DNA from: an uncultured Shinella sp.
GTDB lineage: Bacteria; Pseudomonadota; Alphaproteobacteria; Rhizobiales; Rhizobiaceae
Assembly: GCF_946479415.1 (NCBI RefSeq)
Contig: NZ_CAMLFY010000011.1
Coordinates: 1-64,000, forward strand
Length of the DNA: 64,000 nt
Reading direction: 5' to 3'
Each line of letters opens with the position of its first letter. The stretch's first letter is position 1. Shown piece after piece: positions 43,008 to 51,772 of the stretch. The notes beneath the pieces were generated by a model, which was not told where the DNA came from, did not search any database, and worked only from the letters and a program-made list of their open reading frames with translations. Both the position numbers and the translations under genes were made by a program.

Positions 43008-43730
43008 TTATCCTTCCCCAAGATTTTTGCGCGTGAACAGTTGAACGAGATCAACCGCCTCATGGGGCTTGGCGTTCAGCTGAAGGTGGCTTTCGATGTG
43101 TTTGAGATGGAGCGTCATCATCCACGCTGCTTTCTCTGCGTCTCGGGTCTGGAAAGAGCCGACGATTGCCGCATGGTCGTCGTCCCGGCAATTGGTGAGG
43201 CCCGGCGCGCCGAAAAGGCCGATGATCAGCGAGGTCCGCGTCACGAGTTCCTTTATCGTGCGGATCAGGATGGCGTTGCCCGCTATCTGCGCAAGCATGG
43301 TGTGGAACTGGCCTGACAAGCGAATCGCGTCGTGCCGATGCCGCTCCTTGTGCGCGACATATTCCATTTCCAGCAAGCGGCTGAGCTCGGCAATATCGTC
43401 CTCGCTGGCGCGCTGGACGGCAAGCCGCGTGATATTCGGCTCCAGCGCAAGGCGCGCCTCGAACACCTCGCGCGCCTGATCCGGGGTGGGCGAGGCAACG
43501 AAAGCGCCGCGATTGGCATGAAGCTCGACAACCTCGCGGCTGGCCAGAAGCAGAAGAGACCGGCGGATGCGCATGCGCCCGACGCCGAAAGCCTCACACA
43601 GCGCCGACTCAGAGAGCTTTGTTCCCGGCGGCAATCTCTGCTCGACGACGGCGTCGAAAATACGCTCGACGATATCGCCTTCGTCGACGTCATCAGCCTC
43701 GATCAAACTTTCCCGACCCAAGTCAACCAC
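43008..43730 (-). CDS. GntR-family transcriptional regulator, FCD subfamily
   Basis: 240 residues. Winged helix at about 20-80 (LPPGTKLSESALCEAFGVGR, then LHANRGAFVASPT) and an FCD domain with ARLALEPNITRLAV, LSGQFHTMLAQIAGN and a final LHLKHIESHL histidine. It is divergent from the Liv-type importer and almost surely its regulator: the importer promoter contains a perfect FadR-type palindrome, ATTGTTAACAAT. The inducer is probably the imported hydantoin- or ureide-like compound or its product. Confidence 0.87.
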   Translation of the reverse strand: MVDLGRESLIEADDVDEGDIVERIFDAVVEQRLPPGTKLSESALCEAFGVGRMRIRRSLLLLASREVVELHANRGAFVASPTPDQAREVFEARLALEPNITRLAVQRASEDDIAELSRLLEMEYVAHKERHRHDAIRLSGQFHTMLAQIAGNAILIRTIKELVTRTSLIIGLFGAPGLTNCRDDDHAAIVGSFQTRDAEKAAWMMTLHLKHIESHLQLNAKPHEAVDLVQLFTRKNLGEG

Positions 43731-43780
43731 CGCATCACCTCGACATGCGTAATCTACTGCACTCTCTTCCTAAATAGGGC

Positions 43781-43818
43781 CGATTTCATCGACCAACAAG
43801 CACGATTTCGTCGATCAA
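43781..43818. repeat. Tandem direct repeat upstream of the Liv-type importer
   Basis: CGATTTCATCGACCAA (43781-43796) and CGATTTCGTCGATCAA (43803-43818) match at 14 of 16 positions and are 22 bases apart, two helical turns. They lie in the divergent gntR/importer control region and may be activator or repressor sites. Confidence 0.5.
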
Positions 43819-43843
43819 ATGATCACGCGTTGTACACGGCCAC

Positions 43844-43872
43844 TTGACAAGATTGTTAACAATACATTCAAT
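43844..43872 (+). promoter_or_regulatory. Promoter with embedded GntR-type operator
   Basis: TTGACA (43844-43849) is a consensus -35; TTCAAT (43867-43872) is a plausible -10 after 17 bases. The perfect 12-bp palindrome ATTGTTAACAAT (43852-43863) fills the spacer and fits the FadR-type T.GT..AC.A pattern, so bound GntR would block RNA polymerase. Confidence 0.6.
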
Positions 43873-43955
43873 GCCCTGGCCAAGGCCGAAACGTGGCCGC
43901 CCTCGCGGCCCTTTCGCCACCAGAAAATAAATCAATGGCCCAGAGGAAGAACAAC

Positions 43956-45143
43956 ATGCACAAGCGTACATTCCTGAAGTTTTCCGCCCTCGCCGCAGCA
44001 ACTTTCCTGTCCCTGCCGCTGATGGCGCACGCAGAGAACGCCAAGCTGAAGATCGGCTTCGTCGGCGTCACGTCCGGCCCGGCGGCGGCCTGGGGCATTT
44101 CCAACCAGCGTTCGATGGAAGCCCGCGCCGCGTGGCTGAACGAACTCGGCGGCGTGAAGATCGGCGACAAGACCTACGACATCGAGATCGTGCCCTTCGA
44201 CGACCAGAAGGACCCGAAGCGCGCCATCGCCGGCATGGAAAAGATGGCACAGGACGGCGTGCACTATGTCGTCGGCCCGAATGTCGATGACGGCGCGGCA
44301 GCGGTGCGCCCGGTCGCCGAGCACAACGGCATCATGTATTTCCCTTACGCTTTCCCGAAAGAGCTTTTCACCGCACCGGCATCGAACGCGATCCTCGGCA
44401 TGGTGGCAAACTACCAGTCTGGCCCGGCCATCTACAAATACCTCAAGGAAAACAAGGGCGTGAAAAAGGTGGCTTTCGTTGCCGCCAACGAATCCGACCC
44501 GCTTAGCCAGCGTGAATCCGGCATTGCAGCCGCCGAGGCGCTGGGCCTTGAAGTGGTGTCCGGCAACGTGACCTATCAGGTGGACACGACCGACTTCACG
44601 CCGGTCCTGCTGCCCGTCATCCAGGCCTCGCCCGACCTCCTCGTTCTCTCGGGCGTCTCCCCGGCCAATGCGCCGCAGCTCATCCGTTCGGCCCGCGAAC
44701 TCGGCTATACCGGCTTCATTTCCACGGAAACGGGACAGGATGCGACCGTTCTGCAGGAAGGTGCAGGCGAACTTGCCGAAGGCTTCATCTCGGTCGGTGG
44801 CGCGTCCACGCCGGAACTCGCCAGCGACACGATGAAGGAATTCGTCGACCGCTATACGAAGATGTTTGGCGAGTACAACGACGAGTCCAACACCAAGGTC
44901 TACGCTCTCGAATACATCATCGAGACGCTGAAGGCGAACCCGGCCGCCATCGACAATGTCGAGGAATACAAGAAGACCATGGACACGTTCGAAGCGCCGA
45001 ACCCCTTCATGAAGGGCGATGCCAAGCTGCGCTATGTCGGCATGACCTCCTTCGGCCAGAAGCGTCAGGTCTCCGTTCCGCTCGTCGTGAACGAATACAA
45101 GGGCGGCAAGTTCGAGACGATGTTCGTCGGCCAGGTCGACTGA
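43956..45143 (+). CDS. Branched-chain-amino-acid-type ABC transporter substrate-binding protein
   Basis: 395 residues. A signal peptide is clear (KRTFLKFSALAAATFLSLPL, cleavage after AHA near residue 25), followed by a periplasmic leucine-binding-type (Peripla_BP_6) domain: LKIGFVGVTSGPAAAWG, DDQKDPKRAIAGMEKMAQDG, VVGPNVDDGAAAVRPVAEHN. Start at 43956 has GAGGAAG upstream. First gene of a six-gene unit with LivHMGF-like components and a hydantoin racemase. The substrate is probably a hydantoin, ureide or amide rather than leucine, from context. Confidence 0.88.
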   Translation: MHKRTFLKFSALAAATFLSLPLMAHAENAKLKIGFVGVTSGPAAAWGISNQRSMEARAAWLNELGGVKIGDKTYDIEIVPFDDQKDPKRAIAGMEKMAQDGVHYVVGPNVDDGAAAVRPVAEHNGIMYFPYAFPKELFTAPASNAILGMVANYQSGPAIYKYLKENKGVKKVAFVAANESDPLSQRESGIAAAEALGLEVVSGNVTYQVDTTDFTPVLLPVIQASPDLLVLSGVSPANAPQLIRSARELGYTGFISTETGQDATVLQEGAGELAEGFISVGGASTPELASDTMKEFVDRYTKMFGEYNDESNTKVYALEYIIETLKANPAAIDNVEEYKKTMDTFEAPNPFMKGDAKLRYVGMTSFGQKRQVSVPLVVNEYKGGKFETMFVGQVD

Positions 45144-45172
45144 TCAGAGCCTAGGCACACATGAGACAGGGG

Positions 45173-45203
45173 ATCCGGGCGGCGCCAAGTCGTTCGGCCG
45201 GAT
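45173..45203 (+). terminator. Intra-operon hairpin between binding protein and permease genes
   Basis: ATCCGG (45173-45178) and CCGGAT (45198-45203) with additional GC pairing inside the loop, followed by TTCCCTTTG. A partial terminator or mRNA stabiliser here would make the binding protein more abundant than the membrane genes, a common arrangement. Confidence 0.4.
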
Positions 45204-45241
45204 TTCCCTTTGCCTGAACGTCCTTCCATTGGAGGCTCACG

Positions 45242-46111
45242 ATGGAACAGATAATTGCAAACGGTCTCTATCTCGGGGCGCAATATGCGTTGATCGCCCT
45301 CGGATTGACCTTGATCTTCTCGCTGATGAACGTGCTCAATTTCGCCCACGGGCAGATGTACGTCTTCGGCGGCTTCGTCACCTATACGGTCGTCGTCCAG
45401 CTCGGCCTGCCTTTCGTCGTCGGCCTTTTCGCATCCGCGGTGGTGCTCGCGATCATGGGGGCGGCGATCGAGAAATTCCTGTTCGCGCCGGTCGTGCGCC
45501 GCTCCAAGCGCGATGAATCGACCATGCTGCTGGCAGCCGGCGTCGCCTTCTTCCTCGATGCCGTGATCCTGCTCTTTTTCGGCGAAAAGCAGCGCGGCGT
45601 GCCGAAGGTCGTCAACGGCGTGCTCAACCTCGATATGCGCATCATCATGCCCTATGACCGCATCCTGATCGGCGTGCTCGCCATCCTGCTGATCGTGGTC
45701 TTCATCGGCTTCATGAACTACTCCAAGACCGGCCGCGCCATGCGGGCGCTCGCCCAGGACAAGATGGCCGCGCAGCTGATGGGCGTGAACGTCGCCCGCT
45801 ACTCGATGATCGGCTTTGCGCTCGGCGCGATGCTGGCCGGCCTCGTCGGCGGCCTTCTCGTCACCATCACCGGCGTCAATCTCGGCATGGGCGGCCCGAC
45901 TTCGGTCAAGGCCTTCCTGATGATCATGATCGGCGGCGCGGGTGTGATCTCCGGCGCGATCGCCGGCGGCTTCATCCTCGGCATGATGGAGAGTGTCGGC
46001 CTGACCGTGCTGTCGGCCTATGGCGATATCACTTACCTCGTCATCTTCGCCACGTTGATGGTTTTCCTCGCCGTCCGCCCGCAGGGGCTGATGGGCAAGC
46101 CGTGGGGTTAA
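45242..46111 (+). CDS. ABC transporter permease, LivH type
   Basis: 289 residues with about eight hydrophobic segments. Typical blocks: GLYLGAQYALIALGLTLIFS, NVLNFAHGQMYVFGGF, MRALAQDKMAAQLMGVN and GGAGVISGAIAGGFILG. It forms half of the membrane channel with the LivM-type protein encoded next. GGAGG lies before the start at 45242. Second gene of the importer operon. Confidence 0.9.
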   Translation: MEQIIANGLYLGAQYALIALGLTLIFSLMNVLNFAHGQMYVFGGFVTYTVVVQLGLPFVVGLFASAVVLAIMGAAIEKFLFAPVVRRSKRDESTMLLAAGVAFFLDAVILLFFGEKQRGVPKVVNGVLNLDMRIIMPYDRILIGVLAILLIVVFIGFMNYSKTGRAMRALAQDKMAAQLMGVNVARYSMIGFALGAMLAGLVGGLLVTITGVNLGMGGPTSVKAFLMIMIGGAGVISGAIAGGFILGMMESVGLTVLSAYGDITYLVIFATLMVFLAVRPQGLMGKPWG

Positions 46112-46115
46112 GGTC

Positions 46116-47087
46116 ATGAACACGAAAAGACTTCTCGGCTTCGCAGCCTTCCTTCTTCTGGTCTTCGTGCTCGTTCCGCTGTTCATCAGCGCGACCGGTC
46201 GCTGGGACTTCTACTACACGCTGACCTCGGTCGCCCTGCTCTCCGTGGGTGCCGCCGGCGTCTGGCTCACCTTCTATATCGGCCGCATCAATATCGGCCA
46301 GGGTGCCTATGCGCTGGTCGGCGGCTACGTCTCGACGATCCTCGTCACCCAGACAGGCATCTCCTTCTGGTGGACGCTGCCGCTGGCCGGCCTGTTCTGC
46401 GCCTTCATCTCCGTGCTGATCGGCTTTCCGATCCTGCGTCTGCGCGGCGTCTACTTCGCCATGGTCACGCTGGTTCTGACGGAAGTCGCCCGCCTGTCCG
46501 CCCTCGCCTTGCCCATCACCAATGGCGCCAAGGGCATTACCTCGATCCCGCAGCCTGGCGAGCTCTCGCTCTTCGGCCTGACCATCATCCCGGACTTCGC
46601 CACACTCTCCAATCCGCGTGTCGGCTTCTATGTCATGGCCGTGGTGCTGATGATCGTCACCTATCTGGTGCTCTGGCGCATCGTGAACTCGCGGCTCGGC
46701 CATCTCTGCCGCAGCCTCCAGCAGAATGAGGAACTGTCGGCCTCGATCGGCGTCAACACCGCCTATCTCCGGCTACTCGCCTATGCGATCTCCTCGTTCT
46801 TCGGTGGCATTGCCGGCGCCATGTTCGCCTCCATCGCCCAGTCGATCTACCCGTCGTCCTTCGTGGTCGCCGACAGCGTGAACTTCATGCTCTACTGCTT
46901 CCTCGGCGGCCTCGGTTACGTCTTCGGCCCGATGCTCGGCACGCTGCTGCTCTATTTCGGCTGGGATCTGCTGTCGATCGCCAAGGAATATCAGCTGCTC
47001 ATCTATTCCGGCGTCATGATCCTGCTCATGCTGGTCCTGCCGAACGGTGTCCTCAGCCTTCTCGACAAGAAGGAGGGCCGGGCATGA
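46116..47087 (+). CDS. ABC transporter permease, LivM type
   Basis: 323 residues with about nine or ten hydrophobic segments. Family blocks: TFYIGRINIGQGAYALVGGY, FPILRLRGVYFAMVTLVLTE and SLQQNEELSASIGVNTAYLR. It pairs with the LivH-type permease 5 bases upstream and overlaps the LivG-type ATPase start by 4 bases (ATGA), so these genes are translationally coupled. Confidence 0.9.
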   Translation: MNTKRLLGFAAFLLLVFVLVPLFISATGRWDFYYTLTSVALLSVGAAGVWLTFYIGRINIGQGAYALVGGYVSTILVTQTGISFWWTLPLAGLFCAFISVLIGFPILRLRGVYFAMVTLVLTEVARLSALALPITNGAKGITSIPQPGELSLFGLTIIPDFATLSNPRVGFYVMAVVLMIVTYLVLWRIVNSRLGHLCRSLQQNEELSASIGVNTAYLRLLAYAISSFFGGIAGAMFASIAQSIYPSSFVVADSVNFMLYCFLGGLGYVFGPMLGTLLLYFGWDLLSIAKEYQLLIYSGVMILLMLVLPNGVLSLLDKKEGRA

Positions 47088-47866
47088 CCCCGATCCTGCA
47101 GATCAAGAACATCACCAAGCGCTATGGCGGCCTGACGGCAGTGAACGACGTCACCTTCAACGTCAACAAGGGGGAAATCCTCTCGGTGATCGGCCCGAAC
47201 GGCGCCGGTAAGTCGACGCTGTTCAAGCTGATCTCCTCCTTCGTGCCGGCGACATCGGGCGAAGTGCTGTTCAACGGCACGCGCATTTCGAGCCTCGCGC
47301 CGCACAAGGTCGCGCAGATGGGCGTGGTGCGCACCTTCCAGGAAACGACGATCTTCCGCTCCATGACGGTGCGCGAAAACATCATCGTCTCCCATCACCT
47401 GCGCTCGAAGGCGAGCCTCTTCGGCTTCTTCATCGGCACCAAGCAGGCGAAGGAAGACGAGGCGGCCTTCGCCAAGTCGGCCGACGACATCGTCGATTTC
47501 CTCGGCCTGCAGGCGATCCGCAACGAGCTCGCCTCCAACCTGCCGCAGGGCCACCTGCGCGCGCTCGGCATGGCCATCGGCCTTGCCACCGATCCGAAGG
47601 TCATCCTGCTCGATGAGCCCTTCGCCGGCATGAACCACGACGAGACGATGAAGATGGTCGGGCTCGTCCGCCGCCTTCGCGACGAGCGTGGCGTCACTGT
47701 TCTTCTCGTCGAGCACGACATGCCCGCCGTGATGAAGATCAGCGACCGGATCGTGTGCATCAACTTCGGCCAGAAGATCGCCGAGGGCACGCCCAAGGAA
47801 ATCCGCGAGAACGAGAAGGTGATCGAAGCCTATCTCGGCTCCGAAGATGCGGCGATCGGGATGTAA
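47084..47866 (+). CDS. ABC transporter ATP-binding protein, LivG type
   Basis: 260 residues. Walker A GPNGAGKST, Walker B VILLDEPFAG and the switch histidine in VLLVEHDMPAVM are intact. The signature motif reads LPQGHLR rather than LSGGQ, a form common in LivG-type subunits. The C-terminal EKVIEAYLG is typical of this group. Works with the LivF-type ATPase encoded next to drive import. Confidence 0.9.
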   Translation: MTPILQIKNITKRYGGLTAVNDVTFNVNKGEILSVIGPNGAGKSTLFKLISSFVPATSGEVLFNGTRISSLAPHKVAQMGVVRTFQETTIFRSMTVRENIIVSHHLRSKASLFGFFIGTKQAKEDEAAFAKSADDIVDFLGLQAIRNELASNLPQGHLRALGMAIGLATDPKVILLDEPFAGMNHDETMKMVGLVRRLRDERGVTVLLVEHDMPAVMKISDRIVCINFGQKIAEGTPKEIRENEKVIEAYLGSEDAAIGM

Positions 47867-47869
47867 GCC

Positions 47870-48592
47870 ATGACCAAGATATTGAGCGTTGAGAATATCG
47901 AACTCTATTACGACCATATCTACGCCCTGAAGGGCGTGTCGATCGATGTGGACGAAGGCGAAACCGTCGCGCTGATCGGCGCGAACGGAGCGGGAAAATC
48001 CTCGATCCTGCGGGCGATCACCGGGCTCCGGTCCGTCAAGTCGGGCCAGATCTTCTACCAGGGGCAGAAGCTGAACGGCACCTCGGCGTCGGAGATCGTG
48101 CGCCGCGGCATCTCCATGGTGCCGGAGGGACGGCGCGCCTTCCCGCTGATGTCCGTCAAGGACAATCTGCTGATGGGCGCCTTTACCCGCACCGACAAGG
48201 CGGAGATCGAGCAGACGCTGGAAAACGTGCTCACGCGCTTTCCCCGTCTTCGCGAGCGCTACCACCAGCAGGCCAGCACCATGTCCGGCGGCGAGCAGCA
48301 GATGATGGTGATCGGCCGTGCGCTGATGGCCCGTCCGAAGCTGCTTCTGCTGGACGAACCGTCGCTCGGTATCGCACCGAAACTGGTGCAGGACATCGCC
48401 CGTGCCATCGTCGCCATCAGCCGCGACGAGAAGGTCTCCATCCTCCTCGTCGAGCAGAACAGCCGCATGGCGCTCTCCATCTCGAACCGAGCCTATGCGC
48501 TCTCCACCGGGTCGATCGCGCTTTCAGGCAATTCGAAAGAGCTGATGAACGACGACCGCATCAAGGCAGCCTATCTCGGAGGCGAACTCTGA
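47870..48592 (+). CDS. ABC transporter ATP-binding protein, LivF type
   Basis: 240 residues with Walker A GANGAGKSS, signature MSGGEQQMM, Walker B LLLLDEPSLG and LLVEQNSRMAL. The VPEGRRAFPLMSVKDNLLMG block is diagnostic for LivF. It starts 3 bases after the LivG-type gene and ends 1 base before the racemase gene, so the racemase belongs to the same transcript. Confidence 0.91.
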   Translation: MTKILSVENIELYYDHIYALKGVSIDVDEGETVALIGANGAGKSSILRAITGLRSVKSGQIFYQGQKLNGTSASEIVRRGISMVPEGRRAFPLMSVKDNLLMGAFTRTDKAEIEQTLENVLTRFPRLRERYHQQASTMSGGEQQMMVIGRALMARPKLLLLDEPSLGIAPKLVQDIARAIVAISRDEKVSILLVEQNSRMALSISNRAYALSTGSIALSGNSKELMNDDRIKAAYLGGEL

Positions 48593-48593
48593 C

Positions 48594-49310
48594 ATGAAAA
48601 TCCTCGTCATCAACCCAAACACCACCGCATCGATGACGGATCATATCGGGAAGGCGGCGCGGCGCGTCGCCTCTCCCGGCACCGATATCGCGGCCGTCAA
48701 CCCGACCCACGGCCCCGTCTCCATCGAAGGCTATTTCGACGAGGCGATGAGCCTGGCGGGCCTGCTCGAGACGATCCGCCGCAATCCGGATTGCGACGCC
48801 GTCGTCATCGCCTGTTTCGACGATACCGGCCTCGACGCCGCGCGCTGCCTCACCGACAAGCCGGTCATCGGCATCGGCGAAGCCGCCTATCACTTCGCGT
48901 CGATGATCTCGAACAAGTTCTCCGTCGTCACCACGCTTGCCCGATCCGTGCCGGCGCTGGAGCACAATCTTGCGCGCTATGGTCTCGACGCCCGTTGCGC
49001 GCGCGTTCGCTCCTCCGAAGTCGCCGTGCTGGAGCTGGAACAACCGGGCTCCAACGCGCGCCAGAAGATCAGTGCCGAAATCGGCCTCGCCATCAGCGAG
49101 GATCGTGCGGAGGCCATCGTGCTCGGCTGTGCCGGCATGGCGAGCCTTGCGGCCGATCTTTCAGCCGAACACGGACTGCCCGTGCTCGACGGCGTCTCCT
49201 GCGCCGTGAAAATGGCAGAGGCGATGGCGGGCCTTGATATGCGCACCTCTCGTCTCGGCGGCTACGCACCGCCGCCGGCTGCCAAGCTGGAGAGCATCTT
49301 CAGGTCCTAG
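48594..49310 (+). CDS. Asp/Glu/hydantoin racemase family protein
   Basis: 238 residues, the usual length of hydantoin racemases. N-terminal MKILVINPNTTASMTDHIGK and the two catalytic cysteines in VVIACFDDTGLDAAR and IVLGCAGMA are present, so acid/base racemisation is expected. It probably interconverts D- and L-5-substituted hydantoins or allantoin so that a stereospecific hydantoinase can act; no hydantoinase or carbamoylase gene lies in the window. Co-transcribed with the Liv-type importer, which makes a hydantoin/ureide the likely transported compound. Confidence 0.85.
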   Translation: MKILVINPNTTASMTDHIGKAARRVASPGTDIAAVNPTHGPVSIEGYFDEAMSLAGLLETIRRNPDCDAVVIACFDDTGLDAARCLTDKPVIGIGEAAYHFASMISNKFSVVTTLARSVPALEHNLARYGLDARCARVRSSEVAVLELEQPGSNARQKISAEIGLAISEDRAEAIVLGCAGMASLAADLSAEHGLPVLDGVSCAVKMAEAMAGLDMRTSRLGGYAPPPAAKLESIFRS

Positions 49311-49446
49311 GCAAGGGGCCGCTCCTTTCGGCAAATGAGAAAGTCTCCATGCTGCCGTCCGTCCGGTGTTTCTGCTTATTCATCATGGACATCACTGGGT
49401 AGAATATGCAATTTGCAGGCGTATTTGCGGGACGGGAGATTGCCGC

Positions 49447-50151
49447 ATGGCACCGAAAACAGGCAATTCCAGCCGAGGCCGCTCACCGGCCGTTCATCGC
49501 GCCCTGAAACGCGCGATCCTCGACCAGGCGCTATATCCGGGTGTAAAGCTTCCGGAAGACCTGATCGGCGAGCGCCTCGGCGTCAGCCGCACGCTCGTGC
49601 GCGAGGCGCTGGTCCGGCTCAGCGAGGAAGGCCTGGTGGATCTCACGCCGAACAAGGGCGCGACCGTCGCCCGGCCCACGCTGGAGGAAGGGCGTGATCT
49701 TTTCCACACGCGCATGGCCCTGGAACGTCTCGTCGTCGAAACCCTTTCGGGAAAGCTGACGAAGGCCCAGATCGACACCCTCTCCGCACATATCGCCGCC
49801 GAGGAAGCCGCCAAGCCCGAGCATGCCGTATCGATCCGCCTCGCCGGCGAATTCCACACGCTGCTTGCGCAGATGACGGAGAATGCCAGCCTGATCCGCT
49901 ATGTGAACGAAACCGTCGCCCGCAGCTCCCTCATCCTCGCGCTCTATGGCCGGCCGCACTCGTCGGACTGCGCCGTCTCCGAACATCAGGAAATTCTCGA
50001 TCATCTCATCGCGGGCACGACCGAGCCGGCGGCAAAGCTGATGATGCACCATCTCGACGCGATCTCGACCAGAGCGCTGCTGCCCCGCGATAGCGACCGG
50101 GACATGAAGGACGTGCTCTCGGACTATGCCGTGGCCGAAGGTTTGCTCTGA
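49447..50151 (+). CDS. GntR-family transcriptional regulator, FCD subfamily
   Basis: 234 residues. Winged helix (LYPGVKLPEDLIGERLGVSR, then LTPNKGATVARPT) and an FCD domain (HTRMALERLVVETLSG, RLAGEFHTLLAQMTENASL, LMMHHLDAIST). Start at 49447 has GGGAG about 9 bases upstream; the frame is open further up without support. The layout of the FCD domain is close to that of the regulator at 43008-43730, so the importer cluster is flanked by two related regulators, one at each end. Its own target may be this operon or another. Confidence 0.85.
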   Translation: MAPKTGNSSRGRSPAVHRALKRAILDQALYPGVKLPEDLIGERLGVSRTLVREALVRLSEEGLVDLTPNKGATVARPTLEEGRDLFHTRMALERLVVETLSGKLTKAQIDTLSAHIAAEEAAKPEHAVSIRLAGEFHTLLAQMTENASLIRYVNETVARSSLILALYGRPHSSDCAVSEHQEILDHLIAGTTEPAAKLMMHHLDAISTRALLPRDSDRDMKDVLSDYAVAEGLL

Positions 50152-50244
50152 TTGGCCTCAGACGCCCGCAAGCTCAACGGCGTCGCTTCGATTTAGAGCC
50201 TTTCGCGCGCTGAATCTTGCGCTGATGCCCAACAATATTCTGGT

Positions 50245-50274
50245 CAAGCCCGCCGATACGATCTATCGGGCTTG
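50245..50274 (+). terminator. Hairpin after the second GntR gene
   Basis: CAAGCCCG (50245-50252) pairs with CGGGCTTG (50267-50274); inner CCGATA/TATCGG offers an alternative helix. No strong T-run follows. It lies 94 bases after the gntR stop. Confidence 0.45.
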
Positions 50275-50419
50275 AATGGATTTACGTCACGCGTAAGAAT
50301 ATGATCCATAGGATTGTTCTCGGCCTTGCCAACACAACGCGAATAAGCGGTTGCAGGGGCGCGGGACGATGCTTAAGCTATAGCAGTGGCCACAACGGCA
50401 CTGAGATCACGAGGATAAC

Positions 50420-50623
50420 ATGGCAACCGGCACCGTTAAGTTTTTCAACCAAGATAAGGGCTTCGGCTTCATTACCCCTGACAATGGCGGGGCAGACGTT
50501 TTTGTCCATGTATCTGCAGTGCAGGCTGGCGAACCGCTCCGCGACGGCACGAAGGTCAGCTACGACATCGGTCAGGACCGCAAGACCGGCAAGTCGAAGG
50601 CGGAAAACGTCCGCACCGTTTAA
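50420..50623 (+). CDS. cspA: Cold-shock domain protein (CspA family)
   Basis: 67 residues, a single cold-shock domain. The RNA-binding motifs RNP1 (KGFGFIT) and RNP2 (VFVHVSAV) are intact. It binds single-stranded RNA/DNA and acts as an RNA chaperone. The gap of 268 bases upstream is compatible with a long 5' leader as in many csp genes. Multiple csp genes are usual in rhizobia, so the exact copy is not assigned. Confidence 0.93.
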   Translation: MATGTVKFFNQDKGFGFITPDNGGADVFVHVSAVQAGEPLRDGTKVSYDIGQDRKTGKSKAENVRTV

Positions 50624-50633
50624 GTTTGACTTC

Positions 50634-50660
50634 GGGGGGGCGGCCCTGCCGCCTCCCTTT
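50634..50660 (+). terminator. GC-rich terminator after the cold-shock gene
   Basis: GGGGGCGGC, loop CCT, and GCCGCCTCC pair (one G-U) followed by CTTTC, 11 bases after the stop. Confidence 0.6.
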
Positions 50661-50928
50661 CACCGCCCATCCCGCACAGCGTTTTCATCGCCTGCTGTTT
50701 TGCGGCCTATGATCCGAACCCGCGTCATCAAGGCGGCTTTCCTGGGTATTTTGCCGATATATGCGGCGATGCAACAATCCGAACAGTTCGTTTTGGATGC
50801 GTCGGCCTCGGCCTGAGGCGTAAGTCGGTGTGTCTCGTCTGCGCACGCATCTTCCAGCAACGCCCGATCCCTTCCGGAACAATGATCATCTGCCGCCGTT
50901 AACCCGCTCATCAGCGGGGAGAGCGAAT

Positions 50929-51771
50929 GTGGCGCCGAGAGCGAACTGGAAAGGCTTTCTGAAAGTCGGAGAACTGGTCTGTCCGTTGGCGCTCTATACG
51001 GCGGCATCGACAAGCGAGCGCGTTTCCTTCCATATGCTGAACCGTGCGACCGGGCATCGCCTGCATCGGGAATTCGTCGATAGCGAAACGGGCAAGCCGG
51101 TGGAGCGCGACGATCAGGTCAAAGGATATGAGACCGGCGAGAACGACTACATCGTGCTCGATGCGGATGAAGTCGCGTCTGCGGTTCCCGACAGCGACAA
51201 GACGATGGCTATCCACGCCTTTATTTCCTGCAACGACATCGACGATCTCTATTTCGATAAGCCCTACTATCTCGCGCCGAGTGATCGGCACGGCGCGGAG
51301 GCCTTTGCCCTGATCCGTGAAGGCATGCTGAAAAGCGACGTTGCGGCAATCGCGGAAACGGTACTCTTCCGGCGCGTACGAACGTTGCTCATCCGCGCCC
51401 ATGGCGAGGGGATGATCGCGGCCACGCTCAATTATGACTACGAAGTCCGCTCCGCCGAGGAGACTTTCGCAGACATCCCGGACATGAAGCTCAAGGGCGA
51501 AATGCTCGAGCTTGCAGAACACATCATCAAGACGAAGAGCGGGCGCTTCGACCCCAAGACTTTCGATGACCGCTATGACGCGGCGCTCGCCGAGGTCGTG
51601 AAGGCGAAGATGGAAGGCCGGAAGATCAAGCCGGCAAAACCCAAGACCGAAGGCAAGGTCATCGACCTCATGGAAGCCCTGCGCCAGAGCGCCGGTAAGA
51701 CGGAAAAGCGCGCGCCGAAAAAGACGGCGACGAAAGCCAAGCCGGCGGCGAAGCGCCGAAAGGCGGGCTGA
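50929..51771 (+). CDS. ku: Ku protein (non-homologous end joining), copy 1
   Basis: 280 residues from the GTG at 50929, with GGGGAGAG upstream. Bacterial Ku core: WKGFLKVGELVCPLALYTA, SFHMLNRATGHRLHREFVDSE, ERDDQVKGYETGENDYIVL, and FDPKTFDDRYDAALAEVVKAK near the end. A basic Lys/Ala tail (EKRAPKKTATKAKPAAKRRK) follows, a feature that binds DNA in some Ku proteins. It forms a homodimer ring on broken DNA ends and recruits LigD, whose gene starts one base after its stop codon. Confidence 0.92.
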   Translation: MAPRANWKGFLKVGELVCPLALYTAASTSERVSFHMLNRATGHRLHREFVDSETGKPVERDDQVKGYETGENDYIVLDADEVASAVPDSDKTMAIHAFISCNDIDDLYFDKPYYLAPSDRHGAEAFALIREGMLKSDVAAIAETVLFRRVRTLLIRAHGEGMIAATLNYDYEVRSAEETFADIPDMKLKGEMLELAEHIIKTKSGRFDPKTFDDRYDAALAEVVKAKMEGRKIKPAKPKTEGKVIDLMEALRQSAGKTEKRAPKKTATKAKPAAKRRKAG

Positions 51772-51772
51772 C

